Below are positions 25,523 to 35,037 of a stretch of DNA of 64,000 nucleotides, in pieces. Within the stretch, counting starts at the first letter, position 1, and every line of letters begins with the position of its first letter. The position numbers and the translations under genes are program-made. Under the pieces are notes generated by a model. That model was not told the DNA's origin. It searched no databases and was given only the letters and a program-made list of their open reading frames with translations. Origin of the DNA: Planctomycetota bacterium (GTDB lineage Bacteria; Planctomycetota; UBA1135; JACQFD01); assembly GCA_016792805.1 (NCBI GenBank), contig JAEUHX010000054.1:42958-106957 (forward strand), written 5' to 3'.

Positions 25523-27358
25523 TCAGTGGGCAGCTCCGGCGGAGCCCGACGCGGTGCCGATGCTCGGCTTGGGCGCGTGTGCAGGGACGACGTCGTAGCG
25601 GCGCTCCGCGAGCGGGAGCAGGCTGATATCAATTTTCTCTGTGAAGTCGAGCTTGGGGCCATCCGGCGTGAAGATCGCTTTTGTGGTGCAGAGCCACTTC
25701 GCATCATCTCGCTTCTCAAAGGCGGGCTTGTAGTGGGCACCGCGGGACTCATCCCGCGCAAGCGCCCCCGCAGTGATGGCCCGAGCGAGGTCGATCATGT
25801 TCTCGATCTCGAGAGCGTGGACGAGCCCCTGATTCGCCCACGGCCCTTGATCGGGAAGCGGCGCTTTCCGGGTGCGGGCGGCCAAGTCCACGAGCTTTTG
25901 TTGTGTCTTGACGAGCTCCGAATTCTCGCGAACAATGGTTACATTTCGCACCATAAGGGCGCCGAGATCTCTGCGAATAGCGTACAGGTTCTCGGCTCCG
26001 CCTCGCGCCGAGATCGCTTTGGTGCGCTCCCGGAAGCGCGAGAGCGCGCTGTCGGCGACGGTCGAAGCCGGAGCCTTCTTCGCATGGTTCGCGGCCCACT
26101 CGAAGCTCGTGACGCCCGACACGATGCCGCCATACACGCAGGCCACGAGCGCATTCGCGCCGAGACGGTTCGCGCCGTGGTACTGGAACTCGCACTCACC
26201 CGCGGCGAAGAGTCCAGGAATATTGGTCATCTGTTTATAATCGACCCAGAGTCCGCCCATCGAATAGTGCACTGCCGGCGCAACCTTCATGGGCACGCGG
26301 CGGGGGTCCTGGCCCTTGAACTTTTCATAGATCTCGAGAACGCCGCCAAGCTTCTTCGTCAGATAATCGGGATCTCGATGGGTAAGGTCAAGGTAGACGG
26401 CCTCCTCACCCTCGACGCGATGGCCGAGGTTGTACACCACGTGATGGATCTCGCGCGAGGCGATGTCGCGCGGCACCAGGTTTCCGTAGAGCGGATACTT
26501 CTCCTCGAGGAAGTACCACCTTTCCGTCTCTGGGATCGAAGCAGGAGAGCGATTGTCCTTGGGGTTCTTCGGAACCCACACGCGTCCGCCTTCGCCTCGG
26601 ACCGACTCGGACATGAGCCGCAGCTTGTCGCCGCCGCTGATGGCCGTCGGATGGATTTGTATGAACTCGGGATTTCCGTAATGTGCTCCCGCTTGGTAGC
26701 AGCCCGCGATCGCCGAGCCGGTATTGACGACGGAGTTTGTTCCGAATCCGAAGATCGCGCCCAGTCCGCCCGTTGCAAACACCACTGCATCGCCGAGGAA
26801 TGCGCGAATCTCCATGGAGCGAATATCCATCGCGACGACGCCGACGCATCGTCCCGTCGCGTCGAGTACGGGGTCAAACGACTCCCATCCCTCGAATTTT
26901 GTCACTTTCCCGTCCGCCTCGAATCGGCGAACTTGCTCGTCGAGAGCATACAGAAGCTGCTGGCCCGTCGTCGCGCCCGCGTGCGCCGTTCGATGGTGGA
27001 GCGTTCCTCCGAATCGGCGGAAGTCAATCAATCCTTCCGGCGTCCGGCTGAAGGGAACCCCCATCCGGTCGAACATATAAATGATGTTTGGCGCCTCCCG
27101 GGTCATGTCACGAACGGGAGGCTGATGCGCGAGGAAGTCGCCTCCCTTCACCGTGTCGTAGAAGTGGAGTTCCGGCGAGTCGCCTTCTCCTTTCGTATTC
27201 ACGGCACCGTTGATGCCGCCTTGAGCGCAGACCGAGTGCGAGCGCTTGACAGGAACGATCGACAGCAGATCGACTTGGGCGCCGGCCTCAGCAAGCTTGA
27301 TAGTGGCCATGAGTCCGGCCAGTCCGCCGCCGACTACGATGACGCGAGGTTGAGCCAT
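25523..27358 (-). CDS. sdhA: Succinate dehydrogenase/fumarate reductase flavoprotein subunit
   Basis: 611 aa. VIVVGGGLAGLMATIKLAEA is the FAD dinucleotide-binding start, and SHSVCAQGGINGAVN contains the histidine that carries covalent FAD in this family. FGGTLHHRTAHAGATTGQ and the substrate-binding region HYSMGGLWVDY follow in order. GECEFQYHGANRLGANAL closes the FAD site. It oxidises succinate in the TCA cycle with SdhB and SdhC. The large open frame on the opposite strand is a shadow of this gene. Confidence 0.97.
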   Translation of the reverse strand: MAQPRVIVVGGGLAGLMATIKLAEAGAQVDLLSIVPVKRSHSVCAQGGINGAVNTKGEGDSPELHFYDTVKGGDFLAHQPPVRDMTREAPNIIYMFDRMGVPFSRTPEGLIDFRRFGGTLHHRTAHAGATTGQQLLYALDEQVRRFEADGKVTKFEGWESFDPVLDATGRCVGVVAMDIRSMEIRAFLGDAVVFATGGLGAIFGFGTNSVVNTGSAIAGCYQAGAHYGNPEFIQIHPTAISGGDKLRLMSESVRGEGGRVWVPKNPKDNRSPASIPETERWYFLEEKYPLYGNLVPRDIASREIHHVVYNLGHRVEGEEAVYLDLTHRDPDYLTKKLGGVLEIYEKFKGQDPRRVPMKVAPAVHYSMGGLWVDYKQMTNIPGLFAAGECEFQYHGANRLGANALVACVYGGIVSGVTSFEWAANHAKKAPASTVADSALSRFRERTKAISARGGAENLYAIRRDLGALMVRNVTIVRENSELVKTQQKLVDLAARTRKAPLPDQGPWANQGLVHALEIENMIDLARAITAGALARDESRGAHYKPAFEKRDDAKWLCTTKAIFTPDGPKLDFTEKIDISLLPLAERRYDVVPAHAPKPSIGTASGSAGAAH

Positions 27359-27484
27359 TCCTTACTGCTTCCTTTGCACTTATGCGCTGCGTTGTTTTTG
27401 TAAGATAATCGGGGGAATTCGTACTGCCGGAGATCTCAAGGGACGCATAGGAAGACGCCCGCGCAGGGACGTCGCATGGCGAAC

Positions 27485-28147
27485 TCAGATCTTGAAGGAA
27501 AGCGCCGACGCGGTCCCGAGCGCGAAGAGCCCGAGTCCAACCACCGCGCCAACTCGATTCATGACGGCCTGCGATCTCGGCGAAATAGTGATTCCCCACG
27601 AAATACAGAAAAGCGGAATGCCATTTCCCAGGTGAAATGCCGTGGCAGCCGTCCCCACCAGATAGGCCACGAGCCAGAACGGATTCGCCAGCAGCTTGGC
27701 GACTTCCTGATAGGCGATCTGCTCAAAGGGCTGCGTGTGGCTCGCAAATCGGAAATGCAGAAGATGGAAGATCACAAAAACGAGGGCAATCGCGCCGCTT
27801 GCTCTCTGCCCGACGTACATCCAGTTTCTGGGCAGCGGGTATCGCGTCGCCGTCACGCGCCCTTCGAAGGCGATCCACATCCCAAGGACGCCATGGAAGA
27901 GAAGCGGCAGAAAAATACCAAAAATCTCAAGCCCGAGCACGAAGGGGAGGCTCTTCAGGAATTGAACCGCATGGTTGTACTTCACGGCTCCGTCGGCACC
28001 AACCGCCGCAAAATTCGTAACCATGTGCTCCACGAAAAACGCGCCGAGCGGAATGATTCCGGTGAGCGAGTGGAGTCGGCGCAGCAAGAAATGCTGGCTC
28101 TGTGCGGGGAGCGAAACGGAAGCGGTCGCCGATGCTTCAGAACTCAT
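27485..28147 (-). CDS. sdhC: Succinate dehydrogenase cytochrome b558 subunit
   Basis: 220 aa with five hydrophobic segments. Well-spaced histidines in the membrane segments (RRLHSLTG, FFVEHMV, LFHGVLG, IFHLLHF, FHLGNG) fit the diheme b-type cytochrome that anchors SdhA and SdhB and reacts with menaquinone in single-anchor complexes. It is the first gene of the operon. The gap of 126 bp to sdhA contains no gene. A diheme anchor of this type suggests use of menaquinone. Confidence 0.93.
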   Translation of the reverse strand: MSSEASATASVSLPAQSQHFLLRRLHSLTGIIPLGAFFVEHMVTNFAAVGADGAVKYNHAVQFLKSLPFVLGLEIFGIFLPLLFHGVLGMWIAFEGRVTATRYPLPRNWMYVGQRASGAIALVFVIFHLLHFRFASHTQPFEQIAYQEVAKLLANPFWLVAYLVGTAATAFHLGNGIPLFCISWGITISPRSQAVMNRVGAVVGLGLFALGTASALSFKI

Positions 28148-28468
28148 GGAGGCTGCCGACTCGCTGGAGAGGCGAAGTCGACGTTGGGCGGGTCAGAGGG
28201 AAGGAACCGACGGGGGAGTTGGGTGCGCGAGCGGAACGAACGAGAGCGCTGGGAAATCGTCCCTCGGCTTCGATCCGAGCCACAAACCGCGTGCCCCGAC
28301 ACGCCCCCTATCAGGGCGATCGCTGGCGCGGTCGGCGCAGATGCTCCCGCGCGAGCGCCACGCTTTCAACTGCGGGACTTCCTCCGTTCCTTGAGAATCG
28401 AACCGTGACGATGGGCTGCGCTCTGTACCGAGTTCCCTCCGAAGTTCCCTGGTAGCTTCTCCCGTCCC
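28148..28468. other. Divergent promoter region between sdhC and the phosphatase gene
   Basis: 321 bp with no credible gene. It should contain the sdhCAB promoter on the minus strand and that of the histidine phosphatase gene on the plus strand. No clear -10/-35 elements or operator palindrome were found by eye. Confidence 0.4.
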
Positions 28469-29158
28469 GTGAACCCGGTCCGCCCGCTGACGCTCTATCT
28501 GATCCGCCATGGGGAGGTCGCCCTCGATGGCCCTGAGCGCGTCTATGGAGACATGGAAATGCCGCTGAGCCCTTTGGGCATCGAACAGCTCGAGGCGGTG
28601 GGTCGCCGGCTTGCCGACATCCCGCTCGATCTGGTGGCGAGTAGCGACCTCGAGCGCGCGAAAATAGGCGCTGAATCGATCGCCCGTTGGCAGGTCTCGG
28701 CGCCCCGCCGGGTGGTCGACCCTGGTTTTCGGGAGATCTTCCGCGGCCAATGGCGCGGGCTCACTTGGCCTGAGATCGAAGCTCGATGGCCGGGTGGCGC
28801 CCAGGAGTTTCTCGAGAAGCCGGCCGAGTACCGCGGCCATGACGGCGAGACCGTCGCAGACGTAGGCTCTCGCGCGGTCCAAGCCTTGGGGCGGCTGTGG
28901 GCGAAGGTTCCGACCGGCGGATCGGTCGCCGTCGTCGCACATTCTTGGACCATTCGGGCGCTCCTGACGGCCGCATTGGATCTGCCCTGGAACGCAGTGA
29001 TGCAGCTCCCGGTCGACCACGCCGGCGTCGCGGTACTCGGCTTTGTCCCGGAGTCGGCAGACGGCAGTGGCCACTGGACCCTGAGCTCCTTGCGCCAGGC
29101 GCCGTGCATGAAGCATCGCAACCGATCTCTGGGGGACGGCGCCAAACCGAGTGGCTGA
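28469..29158 (+). CDS. Histidine phosphatase family protein (phosphoglycerate mutase/CobC-like)
   Basis: 229 aa, GTG start. The phosphohistidine motif LIRHGE at 11-16 and the second histidine in VVAHSW near 162 are present, as are GPLS-type and REIFRGQWRGLTW elements that hold the catalytic acid. Members include phosphoglycerate mutase, alpha-ribazole phosphatase (CobC) and broad phosphatases. CobC acts in B12 nucleotide-loop assembly; this is possible but not supported by a cob cluster here. The gene is monocistronic. Confidence 0.85.
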   Translation: MNPVRPLTLYLIRHGEVALDGPERVYGDMEMPLSPLGIEQLEAVGRRLADIPLDLVASSDLERAKIGAESIARWQVSAPRRVVDPGFREIFRGQWRGLTWPEIEARWPGGAQEFLEKPAEYRGHDGETVADVGSRAVQALGRLWAKVPTGGSVAVVAHSWTIRALLTAALDLPWNAVMQLPVDHAGVAVLGFVPESADGSGHWTLSSLRQAPCMKHRNRSLGDGAKPSG

Positions 29159-29641
29159 GCGGTCGCGATTTCCGCTCCCTCTCCACAGCGAGAATCCACA
29201 AAAGCCTGTGGAGAACTCTGGGCGCACCCAAGCTGGTGCGGAATACAGCCTTAGGGCGTGACCTCGAAGCGACTCCCCCGCATTCTATCTCACGGAATAT
29301 ACATTATCGGACGTTGCGTTGGCAACGAGGGCGACCGGGGATTCGGTGATTTCTCCGGTCCTACCGAATACCGAGCATCGCGTTGCGACGCGCACTCCTG
29401 CGACCCATGTCTCCACTTTCACGAGCAAATCGTCGAGCCGCGGTCGGAAGCGAGTCTGAGAGAGCGGATCTCCCAGACACGCCTGTCGCGTCTCCCTTCG
29501 AGCTCACGACGAAGAACTTCGCATCGCTCGATCGGTCTCTTTACAGCTCTCTTGGTGCACGCCCGTGGGCTTCGTCGGCGCATGGCTCTGCGAGCTCGGG
29601 AATCCTCGCGCTGAGTTCTCCCAATGTCTGCGGCGGCGCAA
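29159..29641. other. 483-bp gap with a diverged copy of the dispersed repeat
   Basis: No gene with credible composition. Around 29425-29545, read on the minus strand, there is scattered similarity to the 162-bp element (GCGAAGTTC, CGAAGGGAGACGCG-AGGCGT, GGGAGAT, CTCGACGAT in the same order). The match is patchy and could only be confirmed by alignment. Confidence 0.4.
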
Positions 29642-30931
29642 CTATTCGTACCGCAACGCGTCGATCGGATCGAGGCGTGCCGCCTTGCGCGCCGGATAGA
29701 AGCCGAAGAAGACGCCGATCACGATCGAAACGGCGCTCGCGCCGCCGACGGCGGCCGGCGAAATGGGCGTCTCGAAGCCTAGCCCCATCGTGAGCAGCGG
29801 TGCAGCGGTGTAGGCGAGCCCAATTCCGAGAGCGCCGCCCAGGCTCGATACCGCAAGCGCCTCGAGAAGGAATTGTGAAAGGATGTCTCCGGGCTGAGCG
29901 CCGACGGCAAGGCGGATTCCGATCTCACGGGTTCGCTCCGTGACCGACACCAGCATGATGTTCATGATTCCGATTCCGCTCACCACGAGCGAGACGGCGG
30001 CGACGGCCGCGAGCATGAGCGCGAGGAAGCTCTGCTGATCGGCGGCCGCGCGTGCCATGTCGCTGAAATTGCGGACGGTGAAGTCCTCCACTCCGGTCTG
30101 GCTTTTGTGCCTTCGGCGCAACACCTCTTTCACCGCTTCCATGGCGGGCTCCACCGAGGCCGCGTCGCGCGCGGCCACGTGAATCGAACCGACCGCATTG
30201 GGCGACGTCGACGACATCATGGCGCCCAGCCGCCGCAGCGCCGTCGAGATCGGGATCAGCACGACATCGTCCTGGTCGAAGCCCATCGCGCTCTGCCCCT
30301 TGGGCGTCAAAACTCCGAGCACGCGGAACGGCATTCCCCGGATCTTGATCGTCACTCCAACGGCGTTCTCACGAACCCTCGAAGCCGCCATCGCTCGGGA
30401 GCCGCCGTCGTCGGCCGCATCCTCGACGGAGAAGAGCTTGTCGGCCACCGTCTTTCCGAGAACGCACACTCGCGCGGCCTGCTGCACGTCGAGGTCTGTG
30501 AACGATTTGCCTTCCGAGAGAGGCCAATTCCGAAGCTCGACGTAGCTCGTTTCAACACCCTGAACTGTGGTATTCCAGTTCTTGTTGCCGTTGACGCACT
30601 GGGAGCCGCCGAGGCGAATCTGCCCCGAGGTATGCGTCACGAGATCGACTTCCTCACGAATCGCGTGGGCATCCTCCAGGGTGAGCGATGTCTGCGACCC
30701 GGCCGCCGAGCGCACTCCGCCGAAGGCCGTGGACGAAGGCCAGATCATGAACAGATTGGTCCCCATCGATTCCGCCGCCTTCTCGACGGCCAAGCGCGCG
30801 CCGTTGCCAACGGCCATCACCGTAACCACGAGCCCGACTCCAATGGCAACTGAAAGCGCCGTGAGCCCCGAGCGCAGCTTGTTTCGCAGCAGCGCGGCCC
30901 AAACGACGCGTAGCATCGCGAAGATACTCAT
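29642..30931 (-). CDS. MacB-like ABC transporter permease
   Basis: 429 aa with one N-terminal and three C-terminal membrane segments and a large periplasmic domain between them, the layout of MacB/LolC permeases. The N-terminus (ALLRNKLRSGLTALSVAIGV) and SVTERTREIGIRLAVGA are family signatures. The ATPase, fused to the permease in MacB, is a separate gene here and overlaps by 4 bp (ATGA). Together with the membrane-fusion protein it should form a tripartite exporter that moves lipopeptides, antibiotics or proteins toward a TolC-type channel. The substrate is not known. Confidence 0.9.
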   Translation of the reverse strand: MSIFAMLRVVWAALLRNKLRSGLTALSVAIGVGLVVTVMAVGNGARLAVEKAAESMGTNLFMIWPSSTAFGGVRSAAGSQTSLTLEDAHAIREEVDLVTHTSGQIRLGGSQCVNGNKNWNTTVQGVETSYVELRNWPLSEGKSFTDLDVQQAARVCVLGKTVADKLFSVEDAADDGGSRAMAASRVRENAVGVTIKIRGMPFRVLGVLTPKGQSAMGFDQDDVVLIPISTALRRLGAMMSSTSPNAVGSIHVAARDAASVEPAMEAVKEVLRRRHKSQTGVEDFTVRNFSDMARAAADQQSFLALMLAAVAAVSLVVSGIGIMNIMLVSVTERTREIGIRLAVGAQPGDILSQFLLEALAVSSLGGALGIGLAYTAAPLLTMGLGFETPISPAAVGGASAVSIVIGVFFGFYPARKAARLDPIDALRYE

Positions 30932-31725
30932 TGTGCACCTCCCGCCGCGGGCGCCTCCTCGAGCGCTGGAAGCCGCTGCAGCTCCGCGCGCGCGTCGATT
31001 CGTTTCGCGACTCTATCATCGGATTGTATCTTTCCGTCGCGAAGCACAATGATTCGGTCGCAGCACGCGGCTACGTCATGTTCATGCGTGACCATGACAA
31101 TCGTTCGCCCCTCCCGGTGCAGCTCCTGAAATAATGTAAGAATCTCGAGGCCGGTCCGAGTGTCAAGATTCCCCGTTGGCTCGTCCGCGAGGAGAATCGG
31201 CGGATCTGCGACGAGCGCGCGGGCGATCGCTACGCGTTGCTGCTGGCCGCCGGAGAGCTGGGTCGGATGGTTTCGCTCCCGATCCCCGAGACCAACGCGC
31301 GCGAGCGCGGCGCGCGCTCGCCGGCGCCGCTCCCCCGTCGAAACTCCCGCTTGATACAAAAGCGGAAGCTCGACGTTCTCGATGGCGGGTGTCCTCGCAA
31401 GCAGATGAAATTGTTGAAAGATGAATCCGAGACGGCTGCCCCGCAGACGCGAAACGGCGCGCGCGTCGAGCGTCGCGGTCTCAACGCCTTCGAGCCGGTA
31501 GCTCCCCTGCGTGGGGCGGTCGAGCAGCCCGAGGATGTTCATTAAAGTAGATTTTCCCGACCCAGAGGTGCCCATGATGGCCACCATCTCCCCTTTGCAG
31601 ATCTGTAAACTCACCCCGCGGAGAGCCCGGAACTCGAACTCTCCGGTGCGGTAGATGCGGACGAGGTCTTTCGCCTCGAGCAGCACTCCGCCGGAAGGAG
31701 CAGCGTCTTCAGCGACCACCGCCAC
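30928..31725 (-). CDS. MacB/LolD-type ABC transporter ATP-binding protein
   Basis: 265 aa if started at the GTG at 31725, which overlaps the membrane-fusion gene by 17 bp; a GTG at 31686 would give 252 aa and is equally possible. Walker A is [10 protein letters not shown]. The signature [16 protein letters not shown], Walker [12 protein letters not shown] and the H-loop VTHEHD are all intact. It powers the permease encoded next. The region after the H-loop is normal in length. Confidence 0.9.
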   Translation of the reverse strand: MAVVAEDAAPSGGVLLEAKDLVRIYRTGEFEFRALRGVSLQICKGEMVAIMGTSGSGKSTLMNILGLLDRPTQGSYRLEGVETATLDARAVSRLRGSRLGFIFQQFHLLARTPAIENVELPLLYQAGVSTGERRRRARAALARVGLGDRERNHPTQLSGGQQQRVAIARALVADPPILLADEPTGNLDTRTGLEILTLFQELHREGRTIVMVTHEHDVAACCDRIIVLRDGKIQSDDRVAKRIDARAELQRLPALEEAPAAGGAQ

Positions 31726-33127
31726 GCATCCCCGGCGCGCCGCCTCGACCGCCCCCGCCGCCGCCCATGCCGGAACCGCCGCGCCCCCCCATACCACTCA
31801 TCCCGCCGAATGGAGAGAAGGTGCCCGCCGGGCCGCCGGCGTCACCGGAAGCCTGCCCGATGGCGAGCAAATCGCCCGCCTTGAGCTCCTCTTCGACGGA
31901 GAAGACCTCAAGAATCTCCACATTGTTGCCGTCACTGAGGCCGGTTCGAACGCTCACCGGCCGGAGGCTTTCACCTCGACGAACCCAGACCACCGCGCGA
32001 TCGGCTCCCGCCGCCGCGGCTCCGGACATCGGTCCTCCTCGCGTTTGTGGCGCCCCATCGCCCGCGAGCGCGGGCGCGCCGCTCGGGCGGCTCGCAGCCG
32101 CTTCCGACGGCTGCCGCGGAGACGCGCTTGCGCTCGGCACGCCGGGAATTCCCTTCGGCTGGAATCGAAGGGCCGCCGCGGGAACGGCGAGGGCCTGCTC
32201 TCGGTGATCCACGAGAATTGTGAGATTGGCCGTGAGTCCCGGCAAGAGCGGGCCGACCTTGCCGTCGCTGTCGAGATTCTCGACGCGAAAGATACAAGTA
32301 TAAATAACGACGTTATTCGTGACCGTCGGGTTGAGCCGGATCTGCTCGAGCTTCGCCGGAAACACGCGGCCGGCGAACGCATCGACGGTGAACGTCGCCG
32401 AAAGACAGCGCTGGATGCGGCCGATGTCGGCTTCGTCGATCGACGCACGAATTTGCAACTGAGTCAGATCGTTGGCGATTTGAAACAGAAGTGGAGAATT
32501 GAAGTTTGCGGCAACCGTCTGGCCCACCTCGACGGCCCTCTGGATCACAACTCCGTCGATGGGAGAGAGAATCGTTGCATGCTCCAGATCGATCTCCGAC
32601 TGGCGAAGGGTCGTGCTCGCCTGCTCGATCTCAGCGCTTGCCACTCGGATCTGAACCTCCAACGAATCCCGCGTCATCTCGGCGTTCTCGAGGTCGACCT
32701 GCGGGACGATGCCCTGTTCGCGCAGATCCTTCTGTCGCTCGGCCTGGCGAATCGCGTGCACCTGTTCGACCTTCAGGCGATTCAACGCGGCTTCGGCCCG
32801 CTTCAAGTTCGCTCGATTCTGGGCGACCCGGGCCATCAGGTTGTCCGTGTTCAGGCGCGCCAACAACTGGCCCGCCTTCACACGAGAATTGAAGTCGACC
32901 AGGATCTCCTGGAGAGTTCCGGAGACCTGCGTGCCGACGTCGACCTGCGTCACCGGCTGAATCTGTCCGGTCGCGTTCACGGTGACCGAGATCGGTTGCT
33001 GCGTCACCTCAGCAAACCGAATGGTCGAAAGTGGCGACACCTCGGCAGCCGGCTGGCCATAAAACCACCACCAGGCACCTCCGCCGGCACCAGCGAGCAA
33101 GACGAGAAGCAGAAGGAGCGCTTTCAC
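31709..33127 (-). CDS. MacA-like periplasmic membrane-fusion protein
   Basis: 472 aa, with an N-terminal membrane anchor (ALLLLLVLLAGAGGGAWWW). VDVGTQVSGTLQEI starts the lipoyl-like domain, a helical hairpin of about 90 residues follows, and ATILSPIDGVVIQRAVEVGQ closes it; this is the RND/MacA adaptor layout. A Gly/Met/Arg-rich tail of about 35 residues at the C-terminus, and a Ser/Pro/Ala-rich insert near 330-375, are not usual for MacA. It is the first gene of a three-gene operon with the ATPase and permease. Confidence 0.9.
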   Translation of the reverse strand: MKALLLLLVLLAGAGGGAWWWFYGQPAAEVSPLSTIRFAEVTQQPISVTVNATGQIQPVTQVDVGTQVSGTLQEILVDFNSRVKAGQLLARLNTDNLMARVAQNRANLKRAEAALNRLKVEQVHAIRQAERQKDLREQGIVPQVDLENAEMTRDSLEVQIRVASAEIEQASTTLRQSEIDLEHATILSPIDGVVIQRAVEVGQTVAANFNSPLLFQIANDLTQLQIRASIDEADIGRIQRCLSATFTVDAFAGRVFPAKLEQIRLNPTVTNNVVIYTCIFRVENLDSDGKVGPLLPGLTANLTILVDHREQALAVPAAALRFQPKGIPGVPSASASPRQPSEAAASRPSGAPALAGDGAPQTRGGPMSGAAAAGADRAVVWVRRGESLRPVSVRTGLSDGNNVEILEVFSVEEELKAGDLLAIGQASGDAGGPAGTFSPFGGMSGMGGRGGSGMGGGGGGRGGAPGMRGGGR

Positions 33128-33164
33128 GGGGGTGCGGGATAGGGCGTCGGGGGCGCGGATCGAC

Positions 33165-34955
33165 CTAACCCTCGAATTCGCGCGGGTTCGATCGATCGCG
33201 GGAAAGAATGCTGCCTTCTACGAGGAACGGCCACGCCGTTCCCGGCAGAACGCGCAGAACGCGAGCGTTGTCGCCCCTTCCGCCCAAGAGGAGACAATCG
33301 CCCGCTCGCAGGAGCAGGCGTTGCTCCGGGCTCAGCGCTACAGAGCGCGCCTCCTCTCCTGGGATAGTCGATTCCACGAGTGCTCTTTCGGAGCCGACCT
33401 GCTGAACGCGGAAACGCGGGGCCGAGGCCAGGAACTCAGGAGTCTCTGGCTGTGCCGCTGCGTGGAGCTGCGCGAGGCGCGCTGCTTGGCTGACCGTCCC
33501 TTCGGCACACGACTTCACCAAGGGGCGCCAATCGATGTCCTGTTCCGCCAGGAGCCACTGGCTGAACTCGTCCAGGGCTGCCAGATCCTTTTCGAGGGTG
33601 CCTTTCGCCGGCGGCCTCGAGTCGAGAAACCGTTCCACCGAGAAGAACCGTTCCAAGTGCTCTCGGAGCACCCCGCCAGCGTCGGCCGGCGCGCCGGGGC
33701 CAGTGTCCACACTTCGCGCTAGCGCCAAGAGCGATTCGGCTTCTGTGTCGTCTGCAGGCCGGCCCATCTGTTGTCTCTCCCATAAATACTCTGCGACGAG
33801 CGGGGCGATCGGCGGATCTTCAAACTCCGACCGCTCGGGCCTGGACGCGCGTTCCAGATCCCACTCATCCTCGATTTCCTCCTCGTGCTCAATGCCCATG
33901 GCGTCCTCGAGGCTGCGAATCAGGCTATCGAGGTCTTCGCCGCGCGCGCGACCGGCATCGAATTGTGCCACTGCGTCTCTTGCGCGACAGCAGCTCGAGT
34001 ACTCGAGCCCGCTGCCGCAAGGACAGACCCGAGAGGCCGGCGAGGCCGAGGAAACTTGGCGACGCTTCGTAGTGCCCGATTGAGGCTGGCGCCCCTTGGC
34101 ATGGAGCGCGGCGTAGTACGCCGGCAGTAGCCGCCGCCCAACCTCGAGGTCGGCGTCGGACTCGAAGGCCACCGCGTCGAGAATCGGCCCGACGGCTTCC
34201 CCTAGCGTGGCTGCCGACTCGAACATCGCGCGCACCTCTTCGAGATCGATCCCACGATCGCCGCGAGGCCCGATTCCGGCGGTTTCGAGCCATTGGGCGA
34301 CCTCCGCCTCCAGGGGCTCCAGCGCCTCCGCCGAGCTGCCCTCCCCCGCCGACGTCGCTTCTTGGGTCCGCCCCCCGACTCCAAACAGAGTCGCCTCCAT
34401 CTCCCGTTGGGAAAGGTGCCCACGGCGTGCCGTCGACGCCGCCGCCTCGAGATCCATACGCACCGCCGACGCCACATCACCGGTCAGGACGAGCGACGCC
34501 GGGCTCACCGCATACCGCCCACTCCGATCGGGAAAGAGCCGCCCCACGAGGAGCGAGCCCGGCTCGCGAGCGCCTTCGAGATCCCCCTCGACCTCACAGT
34601 GCCGCCCTGTGAGGAGGTCGCGCACGACCGCCCGGTCGGCGTCCCCTTCGATCGTCTCGAAGACCGAATAGAGGCTCGAGCCCATCTCCTCGAGGAGTTC
34701 CTGCGCCTGCGGCTCGAGTGAACCCTCGAGTCGCTCCGCGAGCAGAACGAGCGGCGGTACGTCACCGAGCCGCGGGCTGCGCCTTTCAAACAAATACCAC
34801 TCTTGCGCTCGAGCAACCGATCCCGGATCCGCATCTCTCCCGCCGAGAAACTCTGCTATCGCTTGATCTCGATCACGCGCCCACTCCGGCACCTCGTCGG
34901 CGGCCTGCAGGAGCTTCAGGAGGAGGTCGGTGAGGAGTTCGGATTGGGATCGCAC
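33165..34955 (-). CDS. Acidic protein with a SEC-C zinc-binding motif
   Basis: 596 aa, with no signal peptide or membrane segment. A SEC-C motif (CPCGSGLEYSSCC, near residue 320) is the only clear domain; in SecA this motif binds zinc and contacts SecB, and in other proteins it is a small stand-alone zinc site. The N-terminal 300 and C-terminal 250 residues are acidic and helical, and match no family I recognise. It lies 37 bp upstream of the MacA-like gene on the same strand, but nothing ties the functions together. Confidence 0.65.
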   Translation of the reverse strand: MRSQSELLTDLLLKLLQAADEVPEWARDRDQAIAEFLGGRDADPGSVARAQEWYLFERRSPRLGDVPPLVLLAERLEGSLEPQAQELLEEMGSSLYSVFETIEGDADRAVVRDLLTGRHCEVEGDLEGAREPGSLLVGRLFPDRSGRYAVSPASLVLTGDVASAVRMDLEAAASTARRGHLSQREMEATLFGVGGRTQEATSAGEGSSAEALEPLEAEVAQWLETAGIGPRGDRGIDLEEVRAMFESAATLGEAVGPILDAVAFESDADLEVGRRLLPAYYAALHAKGRQPQSGTTKRRQVSSASPASRVCPCGSGLEYSSCCRARDAVAQFDAGRARGEDLDSLIRSLEDAMGIEHEEEIEDEWDLERASRPERSEFEDPPIAPLVAEYLWERQQMGRPADDTEAESLLALARSVDTGPGAPADAGGVLREHLERFFSVERFLDSRPPAKGTLEKDLAALDEFSQWLLAEQDIDWRPLVKSCAEGTVSQAARLAQLHAAAQPETPEFLASAPRFRVQQVGSERALVESTIPGEEARSVALSPEQRLLLRAGDCLLLGGRGDNARVLRVLPGTAWPFLVEGSILSRDRSNPREFEG

Positions 34956-35037
34956 AGTTCGGCCACGCGGGGTCGAGCCATTCTGTAGCCGCAGCGCGGC
35001 CGTTGTCGATCGACGTCTCGTTCCGTAGGGTTCGGAC

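Noticed and set aside
25457..27403. Open frame of 648 codons on the plus strand opposite sdhA
   Set aside because: It mirrors sdhA codon for codon, has a composition rich in Arg, His and Leu typical of antisense frames in GC-rich DNA, and no ribosome-binding site or domain.
28469..29158. Specific assignment as CobC (alpha-ribazole phosphatase)
   Set aside because: The family match is general; there are no neighbouring cobalamin biosynthesis genes and no diagnostic residues that I can identify.
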